Shown here piece after piece: positions 16,771 to 23,757 of a DNA stretch of 64,000 nt. Each line of letters begins with the position of its first letter. Within the stretch, counting starts at the first letter, position 1. The notes under the pieces were generated by a model, which saw nothing but the letters and a program-made list of their open reading frames with translations, had not been told where the DNA came from and ran no database searches. A program made the position numbers and the translations under genes. Origin of the DNA: Gulosibacter sp. 10 (GTDB lineage Bacteria > Actinomycetota > Actinomycetes > Actinomycetales > Microbacteriaceae); the NCBI RefSeq assembly GCF_900163695.1, contig NZ_FUIC01000024.1, positions 124,001 to 188,000 of the forward strand, in the 5' to 3' direction.

Positions 16771-17550
16771 CTACCGGCGCTCGACGAGCTCCGCGATGCG
16801 CGCCGCGAAGTCGAGGCGATCCCGCACGGTCTCGCCGCGCGGATCGTCGAAGGCCAGGATCATGACCAGCCCCTCGCCGACCACGACGCTGTACGGCAGC
16901 TCGGCGCGGGCATCCGCCGCGGAGCGGACCGCGTCGCCGTGCCGCGCCAGCGAGTCGGCGTCGCCGTGCACGAGCGTGCGCCGCTCGCCCTCGGGCTGCA
17001 GGGAGCGGATGTCGTCGCGGCCGCGATGCGCCCAGGCGGGGATGACGGCGAACACCGGCATGCCGCCGGCGCTGGTCACCACGAGCCGGGTCGGGCCGGT
17101 GCGGGCGGCCACCGCGACCACCTCCCGACGGGCCGGCAGCCGCGTCGACCCGACGGCGGAGCGCAGCATCCAGGTCTGCGCGAACGCCGGCCGTCCGCGC
17201 CACGTCCCGTGCATCGAGGCCTCGGGCACCGGATCCCGCCGGCCGTGGGGACGCCCGAGGCGGGCGAGCTCGGGCGCGACCCTCGCGGGGCCGTCGTAGC
17301 GCCATCCCTCCCGGGCGGCCCAGGCCGTCCGCTCCCGCTCGACCGCGCGGCGCACGCTCGGAACCCCGAACGCGCGATGCCCGAGCACCGCCAGCGGCGC
17401 CCCGATCGCGATGATGCCCAGAAGCACGATGCGCTGCCGGCCGTCCGGGAGCCCCTCGGCGAGCGGCACCGAGAGGATGAGCGCCGCGAGCACGGCGCCC
17501 GCGGGCAGGACTGCCCAGCCCTGCGCCCACAGCCACGCCCCGCGTCGCAT
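16771..17550 (-). CDS. Hypothetical two-TM membrane protein
   Basis: A 259-residue protein with two membrane helices near the N-terminus (WAVLPAGAVLAALILSVPLA and IVLLGIIAIGAPLAVLGHRA) followed by a soluble part of about 190 residues containing WRGRPAFAQTWML, TRLVVTSAGGMPVF and GLVMILAFDDPRGE. No known domain is recognised. The ATG at 17550 is chosen over an upstream start because GGGAGGA precedes it by 7 nt. It lies between an SdpI-like gene and the repeat-tailed small gene, all on one strand. Confidence 0.7.
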   Translation of the reverse strand: MRRGAWLWAQGWAVLPAGAVLAALILSVPLAEGLPDGRQRIVLLGIIAIGAPLAVLGHRAFGVPSVRRAVERERTAWAAREGWRYDGPARVAPELARLGRPHGRRDPVPEASMHGTWRGRPAFAQTWMLRSAVGSTRLPARREVVAVAARTGPTRLVVTSAGGMPVFAVIPAWAHRGRDDIRSLQPEGERRTLVHGDADSLARHGDAVRSAADARAELPYSVVVGEGLVMILAFDDPRGETVRDRLDFAARIAELVERR

Positions 17551-17623
17551 CAGCGGTCCTCCCGGAGGGGTTCCTGCCGGGCCGGTCGGATGCGGCATCG
17601 CATGGGCTGCGGCGAGGAGCGGG

Positions 17624-18001
17624 TTATCGGCCGAGCACCCGCGCGGCGGCGCGATGGCCGACGATGAGCTGGCTGATCGCCCCCGCCAGGGTGAAGACCA
17701 CGGAGCAGGAGGCGGCGGTGAGGAAGGGGCCGACGGTGCTGCCGAGCGCCATGACGCCGAGCGCGGCGACGGCGCCGAGCCCGTTCAGCGTGAACGCCCA
17801 CGGGCGGGCGGCGCGATGCGCGACCTCCCAGGTCTCGGCGTTCGCACGCGTGGCATTGGTGCGGATCCCCGCCATGGTGTGCGGCGTGATGCGGCCGTCG
17901 ATCGCCGCGCGCACGGCGTAGATGGCCATGAGGTTGCCGAAGAAGAGGATGGCACCGAGGATGATCGCCATCCCGATGCCAGGAGCCTGAAGAGAGGTCA
18001 T
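17624..18001 (-). CDS. SdpI family membrane protein
   Basis: A 125-residue protein with three predicted membrane helices: an N-terminal one (GIGMAIILGAILFFGNLMAIYAV) and two C-terminal ones. Between them is the family signature GIRTNATRANAETWEVAHRAA, the cytoplasmic segment shared by SdpI/YhfL proteins. In Bacillus SdpI gives immunity to the SDP toxin and signals to a repressor; in actinobacteria the family is common without any toxin nearby, and no toxin gene is seen here, so an immunity role is not supported. It follows the DUF3073 gene by 18 bp. Confidence 0.8.
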   Translation of the reverse strand: MTSLQAPGIGMAIILGAILFFGNLMAIYAVRAAIDGRITPHTMAGIRTNATRANAETWEVAHRAARPWAFTLNGLGAVAALGVMALGSTVGPFLTAASCSVVFTLAGAISQLIVGHRAAARVLGR

Positions 18002-18019
18002 GCGCTCGCGCGTGGAACG

Positions 18020-18229
18020 CTACGCCAGGCGACGCTGTTCGTAGTCCCCGTACCCGTCGACGTCTTCCTCATCGAGGTACTCCTGCCACTTCGAGAGCTC
18101 GTCTTCCTGCTCCGAGGCCTGCGCACCTCGCAGCTCGCGCTGCAACTGCTCGTAGTCCGTCTCGGGAACGTTGTACTTCAGCTCCCGGGCGACCTTCGTG
18201 TGCTTTGCCTTCTGACGGCCACGCCCCAT
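18020..18229 (-). CDS. DUF3073 protein
   Basis: A 69-residue acidic and basic protein beginning MGRGRQKAKHTKVARELKYNVPETDYEQL, the hallmark of the actinobacterial DUF3073 family. The rest is charged and probably partly unstructured (SEQEDELSKWQEYLDEEDVDGYGDYEQRR). The function is unknown. The start at the MGRG methionine is preferred to an upstream in-frame codon because of family conservation and a GAGGGGG sequence upstream. The 5' leader contains a small hairpin (18255-18283). Confidence 0.88.
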   Translation of the reverse strand: MGRGRQKAKHTKVARELKYNVPETDYEQLQRELRGAQASEQEDELSKWQEYLDEEDVDGYGDYEQRRLA

Positions 18230-18254
18230 ATGCGTAACCCCCTCAATGCTCAAG

Positions 18255-18283
18255 GGCCGGTTGAGCCATGAGTCGAACCGGCC
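18255..18283 (-). promoter_or_regulatory. Leader hairpin of the DUF3073 gene
   Basis: GGCCGGTT and AACCGGCC form a perfect 8-bp stem around a 13-nt loop, 25 nt upstream of the DUF3073 start. A possible -10 box TAAACT lies at 18312-18317 on the same strand, which would place the hairpin inside the transcript. Confidence 0.35.
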
Positions 18284-18418
18284 TCCACTGATGATGAAAT
18301 CCTTCGGGGCGAGTTTACCATGACGTCACATGCCCCCGGGCTTTCCAGGACCTCCTGCCCGTATCCTCGACTGTGGCCATTCCCGACCGGAAAGTCGGGG
18401 GAGACGACAGGAGGCGGG

Positions 18419-19552
18419 ATGCCCGCGGCGCAGCATATCGACATCGTCGTGGTCGGCGCGGGCGCAGCGGGTCTCACGGTCGCCTACTCGCTGCGGGCGA
18501 TGGGGCTGGAGCCGCTGGCGGACTTCATCGTCCTCGACGAGCAGGCCGGTCCGGGCGGGGCCTGGCGGTCCGGCTGGGACTTCCTGACCCTGCGCGAAGG
18601 GCTCCGCTCGCGCGACGTCGTCGAGCTGCCCGGCCAGGCCGAGATCGACCTCGGCTTCTCGCGCCTCGACTCCTCCTCGCGCATCCGCGACGTGCTGCCG
18701 CGCGTGTGGCGCTCCTACGAGGACGCCTACGACCTGTTCGTCGCGCACACCATGCGGGTGACGCGCGTCGAATCCATCCGGAGCAAGTCGGACCTGCTCG
18801 TGACCGCCCGCGGCGCGGGTGCGCGGGAATCGTATTTCCGCGCCTCCCTGCTCATCAACGCGACGGGCACGTGGACGACCCCGTTCGTGCCCTGGTACCG
18901 CGGGATGGACCGCTTCCGCGGCGAGCAGCGGCACGCGCAGACGCTCGAGACGGTGAGCGGATTCGCGGGGCGCCGGGTGCTCGTCGTGGGCGGCGGCCGC
19001 ACCGCCGTGCGGATCGCGCTCGAGCTCGACCGCGTCGGCGCCAAGCCGTTCTGGTCCACGCGCCGCACCCCCGACTTCCATCCGCTGCCGAGGTTCTCGA
19101 TCGCGAGCATCACGCCGATCATGGTGGGCGACCTCAACCCCGCGGTGCGGCACCGCATCGCGCGGCTCGCCGCCCGCGGCAAGCCGATGCCGAGCGACGT
19201 CTCGGTGCGGGGCATCCCGCTCACCAAGGAGGTGTTCGAGGGCATGCGCCGCGGCGTGCTGCGCACCCGCGGGCCCGTCGCGCACCTGGAGGAGGACGGG
19301 ATGCGCTTCGCCGACGGCACCCGCGAGCCCCTCGACGCGGTGATCTGGGCGACGGGCCCGCGGGAGTCTGCCCGGCATCTCGCGCCGCTCGGGCTGCGGG
19401 ATGCGGGCGGCACGCCCAAGATCAGCGGCGGCTGGTCGCGGCGGGATCCGCGGATCGCGTTCGTGGGATACGGCCCGGGCGTGGATACCGCGGGTGCGCT
19501 CGACGAGGCGGTCCGCGTCGGCGAGGACGCGATCGACCGCCTGGTCGGTTGA
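18419..19552 (+). CDS. Flavin monooxygenase-like FAD/NAD(P)-binding protein
   Basis: A 377-residue protein with an N-terminal FAD-binding Rossmann motif (IVVVGAGAAGLTVAYSL), a second dinucleotide motif in the middle (RVLVVGGGRTAVRIALEL) and the ATG motif typical of this superfamily (DAVIWATGPRESA), ending in GYGPGVDTAGALDEAV. The order fits the class B flavoprotein monooxygenase/YpdA-like group. The substrate is unknown. The ATG has AGGAGG 4 nt upstream; a longer frame without conserved residues lies upstream. It is divergent from the DUF3073 gene. Confidence 0.82.
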   Translation: MPAAQHIDIVVVGAGAAGLTVAYSLRAMGLEPLADFIVLDEQAGPGGAWRSGWDFLTLREGLRSRDVVELPGQAEIDLGFSRLDSSSRIRDVLPRVWRSYEDAYDLFVAHTMRVTRVESIRSKSDLLVTARGAGARESYFRASLLINATGTWTTPFVPWYRGMDRFRGEQRHAQTLETVSGFAGRRVLVVGGGRTAVRIALELDRVGAKPFWSTRRTPDFHPLPRFSIASITPIMVGDLNPAVRHRIARLAARGKPMPSDVSVRGIPLTKEVFEGMRRGVLRTRGPVAHLEEDGMRFADGTREPLDAVIWATGPRESARHLAPLGLRDAGGTPKISGGWSRRDPRIAFVGYGPGVDTAGALDEAVRVGEDAIDRLVG

Positions 19553-19562
19553 GAATCCCGCG

Positions 19563-19633
19563 CTCCCGGATCCTGGCCGCGAATCGTCGTTCCGGCCGGC
19601 CCGAACAGACCGTTCGCGGCCAAGATTCGGGAG
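19563..19633. repeat. Imperfect inverted repeat between convergent genes
   Basis: Arms 19563-19585 and 19611-19633 pair over about 23 bp with a few mismatches; the core is TGGCCGCGAA with TTCGCGGCCA. It starts 10 nt after one stop and ends 10 nt before the other. It may end transcription from both sides; no further copy was seen in the window. Confidence 0.6.
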
Positions 19634-19643
19634 GGGGAGCGGG

Positions 19644-20012
19644 TCAGGGGCGGGCGGTGAAGAACAGCGCGCCGGCGACCGCGAAGACCGCCGTGACGGC
19701 GAGCTGCCCCAGCGTGAACCAGACCACCTGCCCCCAGCGCCCCTCGCGGGCCAGGCGCGCCGCATCGCTGCTCACGGTGCCGAAGGTGGTGAAGCCGCCG
19801 CAGAACCCGGTCGCGAGCCAGGCGCCCCACATCCCCTCCAAGCCGAGTCCCACGGTGAGGCCGATCCCGAACGAGCCGATCACGTTGATGAGCATGATCG
19901 CGCCGGGGCCGCCCCAGCGGCGGTACTCCACGAGCCACGTGTTGAGGAGGTAGCGCAGCGCGGCGCCGAGCCCGCCGAGCAGGGCGATGCCGAGCATCAG
20001 CCCGGGGCTCAT
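19644..20012 (-). CDS. crcB: Fluoride channel CrcB/Fluc, subunit 2
   Basis: A 122-residue protein with four membrane helices and the Fluc signatures LINVIGSFGIG and GFCGGFTTFGTVS. Fluc proteins export fluoride by passive flow through a dual-topology dimer. The neighbouring gene encodes a second, different Fluc subunit and the two overlap by 4 nt (ATGA), so a heterodimer of opposite orientations is likely. The ATG at 20012 is chosen because the upstream extension of the frame overlaps the partner gene and has no family residues. Confidence 0.9.
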   Translation of the reverse strand: MSPGLMLGIALLGGLGAALRYLLNTWLVEYRRWGGPGAIMLINVIGSFGIGLTVGLGLEGMWGAWLATGFCGGFTTFGTVSSDAARLAREGRWGQVVWFTLGQLAVTAVFAVAGALFFTARP

Positions 20013-20506
20013 GCGGCGGCCTCCGACGAGGAGCCGCCGCGTGCGAGGGCGTCGCCGATCCGCCAGCCGAGGAGCGCCAGCAGCGGCCCGCACACGATCG
20101 ACGCGAGGCCGAGCACGATGCCGAACGGGTCGCCCATCGCGCTCCGCACGCCCACCTCGATCGCGAGGGCCGAGTAGGTGGTGAAGCCGCCGAGCATGCC
20201 GGTGCCCACGAGGGCGCGGATGCGATCCCGCCGGCTGAGCGTCGCGGCGGTCAGCAGCGCGAACAGGAACGACCCCAGGATGTTGATGCCGAAGACGGTC
20301 CAGGACTCGGCGCTCGCGGGGAACATCGCCACGAGCGCGGCGCGGGCGAGGCAGCCGATGGCGCCGCCGAGGAAGACGAGGGCGGCGTTCGAGAGCAGGC
20401 GGGGCACGGGCGTCTGCGCCGGGGCCGCGGGGCCGCCGGGCTCCGAGCCGGACGGGTGCTCGCGGGGCTCCTCCGCGTCGGGGCCCTCGCTGGGGTCGGT
20501 ATTCAC
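20009..20506 (-). CDS. crcB: Fluoride channel CrcB/Fluc, subunit 1
   Basis: A 165-residue Fluc subunit. Four membrane helices carry GGAIGCLARAAL, FGINILGSFLFALL and GTGMLGGFTTYSAL, the conserved Asn and the Phe-box region of the channel. An extra hydrophilic N-terminus of about 36 residues rich in E, P and G precedes the first helix, which is longer than usual; the start could be further downstream. The GTG start has TACCGT 6 nt before it, fitting a leaderless transcript. No fluoride riboswitch fits in the 67 bp upstream. Confidence 0.87.
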   Translation of the reverse strand: MNTDPSEGPDAEEPREHPSGSEPGGPAAPAQTPVPRLLSNAALVFLGGAIGCLARAALVAMFPASAESWTVFGINILGSFLFALLTAATLSRRDRIRALVGTGMLGGFTTYSALAIEVGVRSAMGDPFGIVLGLASIVCGPLLALLGWRIGDALARGGSSSEAAA

Positions 20507-20512
20507 CCCGTC

Positions 20513-20518
20513 ACGGTA
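20513..20518 (-). promoter_or_regulatory. -10 box TACCGT of crcB pair
   Basis: TACCGT lies 6 nt before the GTG at 20506, directly after a hairpin that probably ends the upstream padR transcript. Confidence 0.35.
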
Positions 20519-20521
20519 CTA

Positions 20522-20559
20522 CTGCGCCGTGCGGCCGCGAAAGCGACCGCACGGCGCAG
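20522..20559 (-). terminator. Hairpin terminator after padR
   Basis: A perfect 13-bp stem (CTGCGCCGTGCGG with CCGCACGGCGCAG) and 12-nt loop, 14 nt after the padR stop. No U-tract follows, as is common in actinobacteria. Confidence 0.6.
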
Positions 20560-20573
20560 GGGAGCGGAACGGG

Positions 20574-21302
20574 TCAGCGGTGCACGCGGAGCAGCGCGCC
20601 GAACCGGCGGCGGGTCTCGCGCAGCTGCGTCTCGAGCTCCGCGACGGTGTCCTCGTCGAGCGCGCGCAGCTGGGCGCACTCGCGCGCATCCTGGCGCACC
20701 TCCATCCGGAACTGCTGCAGCGCGACGTCCACGCGGCGCAGCAGGTCGGACTGATCCGCCTTCGTGCGGGGCGCGTCGGCCGGCGGGGCGTCGGCCGCGC
20801 CCGGTTCGTGTTCCGGTGCGGTCGGCGTCGACGGGTCCGCGGGGGCCTCCTCGGCGCTCCCGTCGCCGGCCGGCCGGCCGTTCGCGGTGCGGACCGCATC
20901 CTCGGCCGCCCGGCGGGCCTTCTTCGCGATCTCGTCGAGCTCGGTCCGCAGGCCGCGCCGCGCCTGGGCCAGCCCCTCCCGGGCGGTGTCCGCGAGGCTC
21001 CGCACCGTGTCGGTGCGCTCGCTCGTGATGCGCTCGAACTCCTCCCGCCGGGATTCGACCTCGGCGCGGCCGGCCTCGGTGATCGTGTAGATCGTCTTGC
21101 GCCCCAACTGGTCCTTGGTGACGAGCCCCTCCTCCTGCAGCTTCGAGAGCCGCGGATAGATGGTGCCAGCCGAGGGCGAGTAGTCGCCGTCGAAGTGCTC
21201 GTTCAGCGCCGTGATGAGCTCGTAGCCGTGACGGGGCTCCTGCGCGATGAGGGTGAGGATGACGAGCCGCAGCTCGCCGTGGCCGAAGACTGGCGGGGTC
21301 AT
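20574..21302 (-). CDS. PadR family transcriptional regulator
   Basis: A 242-residue protein with an N-terminal PadR winged helix (LRLVILTLIAQEPRHGYELI, SPSAGTIYPRLSKLQEEGLVTKDQLGRKTIYTIT, residues 1-85). A coiled-coil-like region, an acidic/proline-rich linker and a C-terminal helix (LLRRVDVALQQFRMEVRQ) follow. Its length exceeds a minimal PadR protein. It overlaps the upstream DUF4097 gene by 4 nt, so the two are coupled. Autoregulation through the palindrome at 22677-22690 upstream of the operon is likely, since PadR proteins usually bind ATAT-centred dyads. Confidence 0.9.
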   Translation of the reverse strand: MTPPVFGHGELRLVILTLIAQEPRHGYELITALNEHFDGDYSPSAGTIYPRLSKLQEEGLVTKDQLGRKTIYTITEAGRAEVESRREEFERITSERTDTVRSLADTAREGLAQARRGLRTELDEIAKKARRAAEDAVRTANGRPAGDGSAEEAPADPSTPTAPEHEPGAADAPPADAPRTKADQSDLLRRVDVALQQFRMEVRQDARECAQLRALDEDTVAELETQLRETRRRFGALLRVHR

Positions 21303-22618
21303 CGCTGGGCCTCCTCGTCGTCGGCGTGCGGGCGGGTGGGGTCGAAGGGGCCGTCCGCGCCGTCGACCGGGGCGTTCGGCACCTGGCCGCCGGCGAGGTG
21401 CGTGCCCGGCGGGGGCGGGGTCTGCTCGGTCGCCGTCGGCCGCTGCGGCGGGACGATGCTCCCCTCGACGTGCGGTGCCTGCGAGAAGTCGACGTTCGGG
21501 TTCGGATCGACGCGCCAGGCCGCGCTGCGGGCGGATGCGTCCTCCGCGGGCCCGGTCGCGTCGGTGCCCGACGGCTCGGTTTCAGGCCGGTCGGCTTCGC
21601 GCGATTCGCTCGCGGCCTCATCGGGGTCCTCGGCCGGCGCGGCGCCGTCGTAGGGGGCCTCGGCGTCGGGCGATCCGCCTGCGGCGCCGGTGTCGGTCAC
21701 GGTGCCCGCGGCGGTGGCCTCGAACACGCTCGAGCCGGTCGGGGCCGCCGGGGATTCGGGCGCCTCCGTGGCGGTGCCGGGCGTCCCGGCATCCGCCGGC
21801 GCCTTCGCGCCCGCGCCGCCGCCGAGCACGGTGATGCGCCCCGCGACCGTGGACAGGCGCACCTCGGTGACGTCCGCATCCTCGTCCGCCGCGGGCCGGC
21901 GCAGCTGCTTGCCGTAGAGCGGGTCGATGATCTCCTCGCCGAGCTGCGCCTTGCCGGCGACCGTGGTCACCTGGAACGAGGCGTTCGCGTGCTCGGGGAG
22001 CCGCACCGTGGTGGCCCCGGAGACCGAGGCGTTCGCGATGTGGGCGGGCGCCTCCTCCTGCTCGGAGACGTCCACGACGGTCGAGCCCGAGATGGTGTTG
22101 CCGTCGAAGCGGGTGATGGGGCCGGTGACGGTCACGTCGCCGGTGGCGGTGCGCGCATCCACCGAGCCGCGGTGGCCGCGCACGCTGAGCTCGCCGCCGC
22201 CGGACGTGAGGCTGAGCTTGCCGGCGGTGTCGTCCATGAAGTGCTCGCCGCCGACGGTGGTGATCGAGATGTCGCCGTCCACGCCGACGACGAGGATGTC
22301 GGCGCTCGTGGACTTGACGTTGACGCCCACGGACTTCGGGACGAGCACGCTCACCGTCGCCCGGGGCTGGTCCACCAGCGTGCGGGCGGACTCGCCGAGC
22401 GAGTTCCAGCCGAGCTGGGGGTGGTCGATGAGCAGGGTGTCGCCGTCGATCGCGATCTTCATGTCGCGACCGGTGATGGCCGACACCTCCACCCGGGCGG
22501 ACGGCAGGTCGTGCGCGATGATGTTGCACGAGCCGCCCATGAGGTTCACGCGCACGTGGCGCACGAGCTCGAGGTCGATGGTCTTCGGGGCGTCCACATG
22601 CCATTGTTCGATGGCCAC
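21299..22618 (-). CDS. DUF4097 beta-strand repeat protein
   Basis: A 439-residue protein. Residues 1-260 form a right-handed beta-repeat of the DUF4097 (adhesin-like) type, with recurring segments such as SADILVVGVDGDISITTVGG, LTSGGGELSVRGHRGSVDARTATGDVTV and VSGATTVRLPEHANASFQVTTVAG. The C-terminal 180 residues are an unstructured acidic A, P, E and D-rich tail. No signal peptide or membrane helix is visible, so a cytoplasmic location is likely. The GTG at 22618 is chosen for its GGAGGA ribosome binding site. It is paired with a PadR regulator, an arrangement common in actinobacteria; the function is unknown. Confidence 0.85.
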   Translation of the reverse strand: MAIEQWHVDAPKTIDLELVRHVRVNLMGGSCNIIAHDLPSARVEVSAITGRDMKIAIDGDTLLIDHPQLGWNSLGESARTLVDQPRATVSVLVPKSVGVNVKSTSADILVVGVDGDISITTVGGEHFMDDTAGKLSLTSGGGELSVRGHRGSVDARTATGDVTVTGPITRFDGNTISGSTVVDVSEQEEAPAHIANASVSGATTVRLPEHANASFQVTTVAGKAQLGEEIIDPLYGKQLRRPAADEDADVTEVRLSTVAGRITVLGGGAGAKAPADAGTPGTATEAPESPAAPTGSSVFEATAAGTVTDTGAAGGSPDAEAPYDGAAPAEDPDEAASESREADRPETEPSGTDATGPAEDASARSAAWRVDPNPNVDFSQAPHVEGSIVPPQRPTATEQTPPPPGTHLAGGQVPNAPVDGADGPFDPTRPHADDEEAQR

Positions 22619-22676
22619 GCTGGTCCTCCAAGTCTCGGGCGCTGCGCCCGCTCTGCTGGTCCGATACATCCACTAT

Positions 22677-22690
22677 CGCGATATATCGCG
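22677..22690. promoter_or_regulatory. Palindrome CGCGATATATCGCG, probable PadR operator
   Basis: A perfect 14-bp palindrome 58 bp upstream of the DUF4097-padR operon, in an AT-rich island of an otherwise very GC-rich region. The position suits a promoter-overlapping operator of the operon's own PadR protein. Confidence 0.55.
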
Positions 22691-22811
22691 TTTTCGAATC
22701 TACCGGCGGGCGGGCCGCGCCGCAACGCTGCAGCCTGGGGATCCGCCGAGCGCACTTCGTCATGCGGGGTCCGGTGGGCCCGGGAGGCGAGGGGAGGCGA
22801 GGGCGCGCCCC

Positions 22812-23640
22812 GGCGCGGAGGCCGGGAGCTTCGCACCCTCGTGGATGTGAGGGATATGCGGATGTGAGGGATATCGAGGATGTGAGGCATATGCGGGGAA
22901 AGCGCCTCGGATAGCGAGCACGGCTCTCATATCCGCGGCCAAGGGTTGCACCGCCCTCATATCCGCAGCCGAGGGCCGCGTGGGCCGCATATCCGCGGCC
23001 GAGGGCCGCACGTCCGTGGTCGGAGACCACGCGAGCCTCACGTCCGCGGCCAGAAGCCGCACGGCCCTCGCATCCGCGGCGCGGAGGCCGGGAGCTTCGC
23101 ACCCTCGTGGATGTGAGGGATATGCGGATGTGAGGGATATCGAGGATGTGAGGCATATGCGGGGAAAGCGCCTCGGATAGCGAGCACGGCTCTCATATCC
23201 GCGGCCAAGGGTTGCACCGCCCTCATATCCGCAGCCGAGGGCCGCGTGGGCCGCATATCCGCGGCCGAGGGCCGCACGTCCGTGGTCGGAGACCACGCGA
23301 GCCTCACGTCCGCGGCCAGAAGCCGCACGGCCCTCGCATCCGCGGCGCGGAGGCCGGGAGCTTCGCACCCTCGTGGATGTGAGGGATATGCGGATGTGAG
23401 GGATATGCGGGGAATGCGCCTCGGATAGCGAGCACGGCTCTCATATCCGGGGGCAAGGGTTGCACCGCCCTCATATCCGCGGCCAAGGGTTGCGCCACTC
23501 TCACATCCGCAGCCAGGGGCCGCGCCACTCTCATATCCGCAGCTGGGGCCGCACGTCCGCGGTTGGGGCGCATGGGCCGCACGTCCGCGGTTGGGAACCG
23601 CGCGAGCCTCACATCCACGGCGCGGACGGCGCAGAACCGG
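22812..23640. repeat. 266-bp tandem repeat array with nested subrepeats
   Basis: Two copies (22812-23077 and 23078-23343) appear identical by eye; a third, shortened and diverged copy begins at 23344. Within a unit are three forward GGATGTGAGGGATATG-like subunits, then about five units of the form CTCATATCCGCGGCC followed by an AGGG-GC tail at roughly 30-bp spacing. The two subunit types are partly complementary, so long-range hairpins are possible. Confidence 0.9.
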
Positions 23641-23757
23641 GACGCGTCCGGCGAACTCGCCGCAGCTCGGGCCGAGGGGGGCGGGAAAGCCGCACCGCAT
23701 CCGCCGGACCCGTCGCGGCGGGGTGCGCGGACGGGCTCGAGGTGAAAGACTCGATCA

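Larger units (their letters stand above)
22619..23757. other. 1.1-kb intergenic stretch with repeat array
   Basis: The stretch separates the divergent DUF4097-padR operon and RND gene. It holds the 14-bp palindrome near one end and a repeat array at 22812-23640. Several reading frames are open through the array, but the 266-bp period is not a multiple of three, so one frame cannot encode the same protein in successive copies. No gene is supported. Confidence 0.7.

Noticed and set aside
17624-18001. SdpI-like gene as part of a toxin-immunity system
   Set aside because: No toxin or SdpR-like regulator is nearby, and the family is common in actinobacteria outside such systems.
18241-18318. tRNA-like segment with GGTTCGACTC on the minus strand
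   Set aside because: Only a T-arm-like hairpin is present; acceptor, D and anticodon stems do not form. It is kept only as a leader hairpin.
20507-20573. Fluoride riboswitch before the crcB pair
   Set aside because: Only 67 bp separate the genes, and they are occupied by a terminator hairpin and a -10 box.
16572-23640. Tandem repeats as CRISPR arrays
   Set aside because: The repeats are contiguous without unique spacers and no cas genes are present.
22760-23700. Protein-coding reading of the 266-bp repeats (frames with repeated SAADMR segments)
   Set aside because: The 266-bp period shifts the frame each copy, several frames are open at once, and no start with a ribosome binding site or known domain is present.
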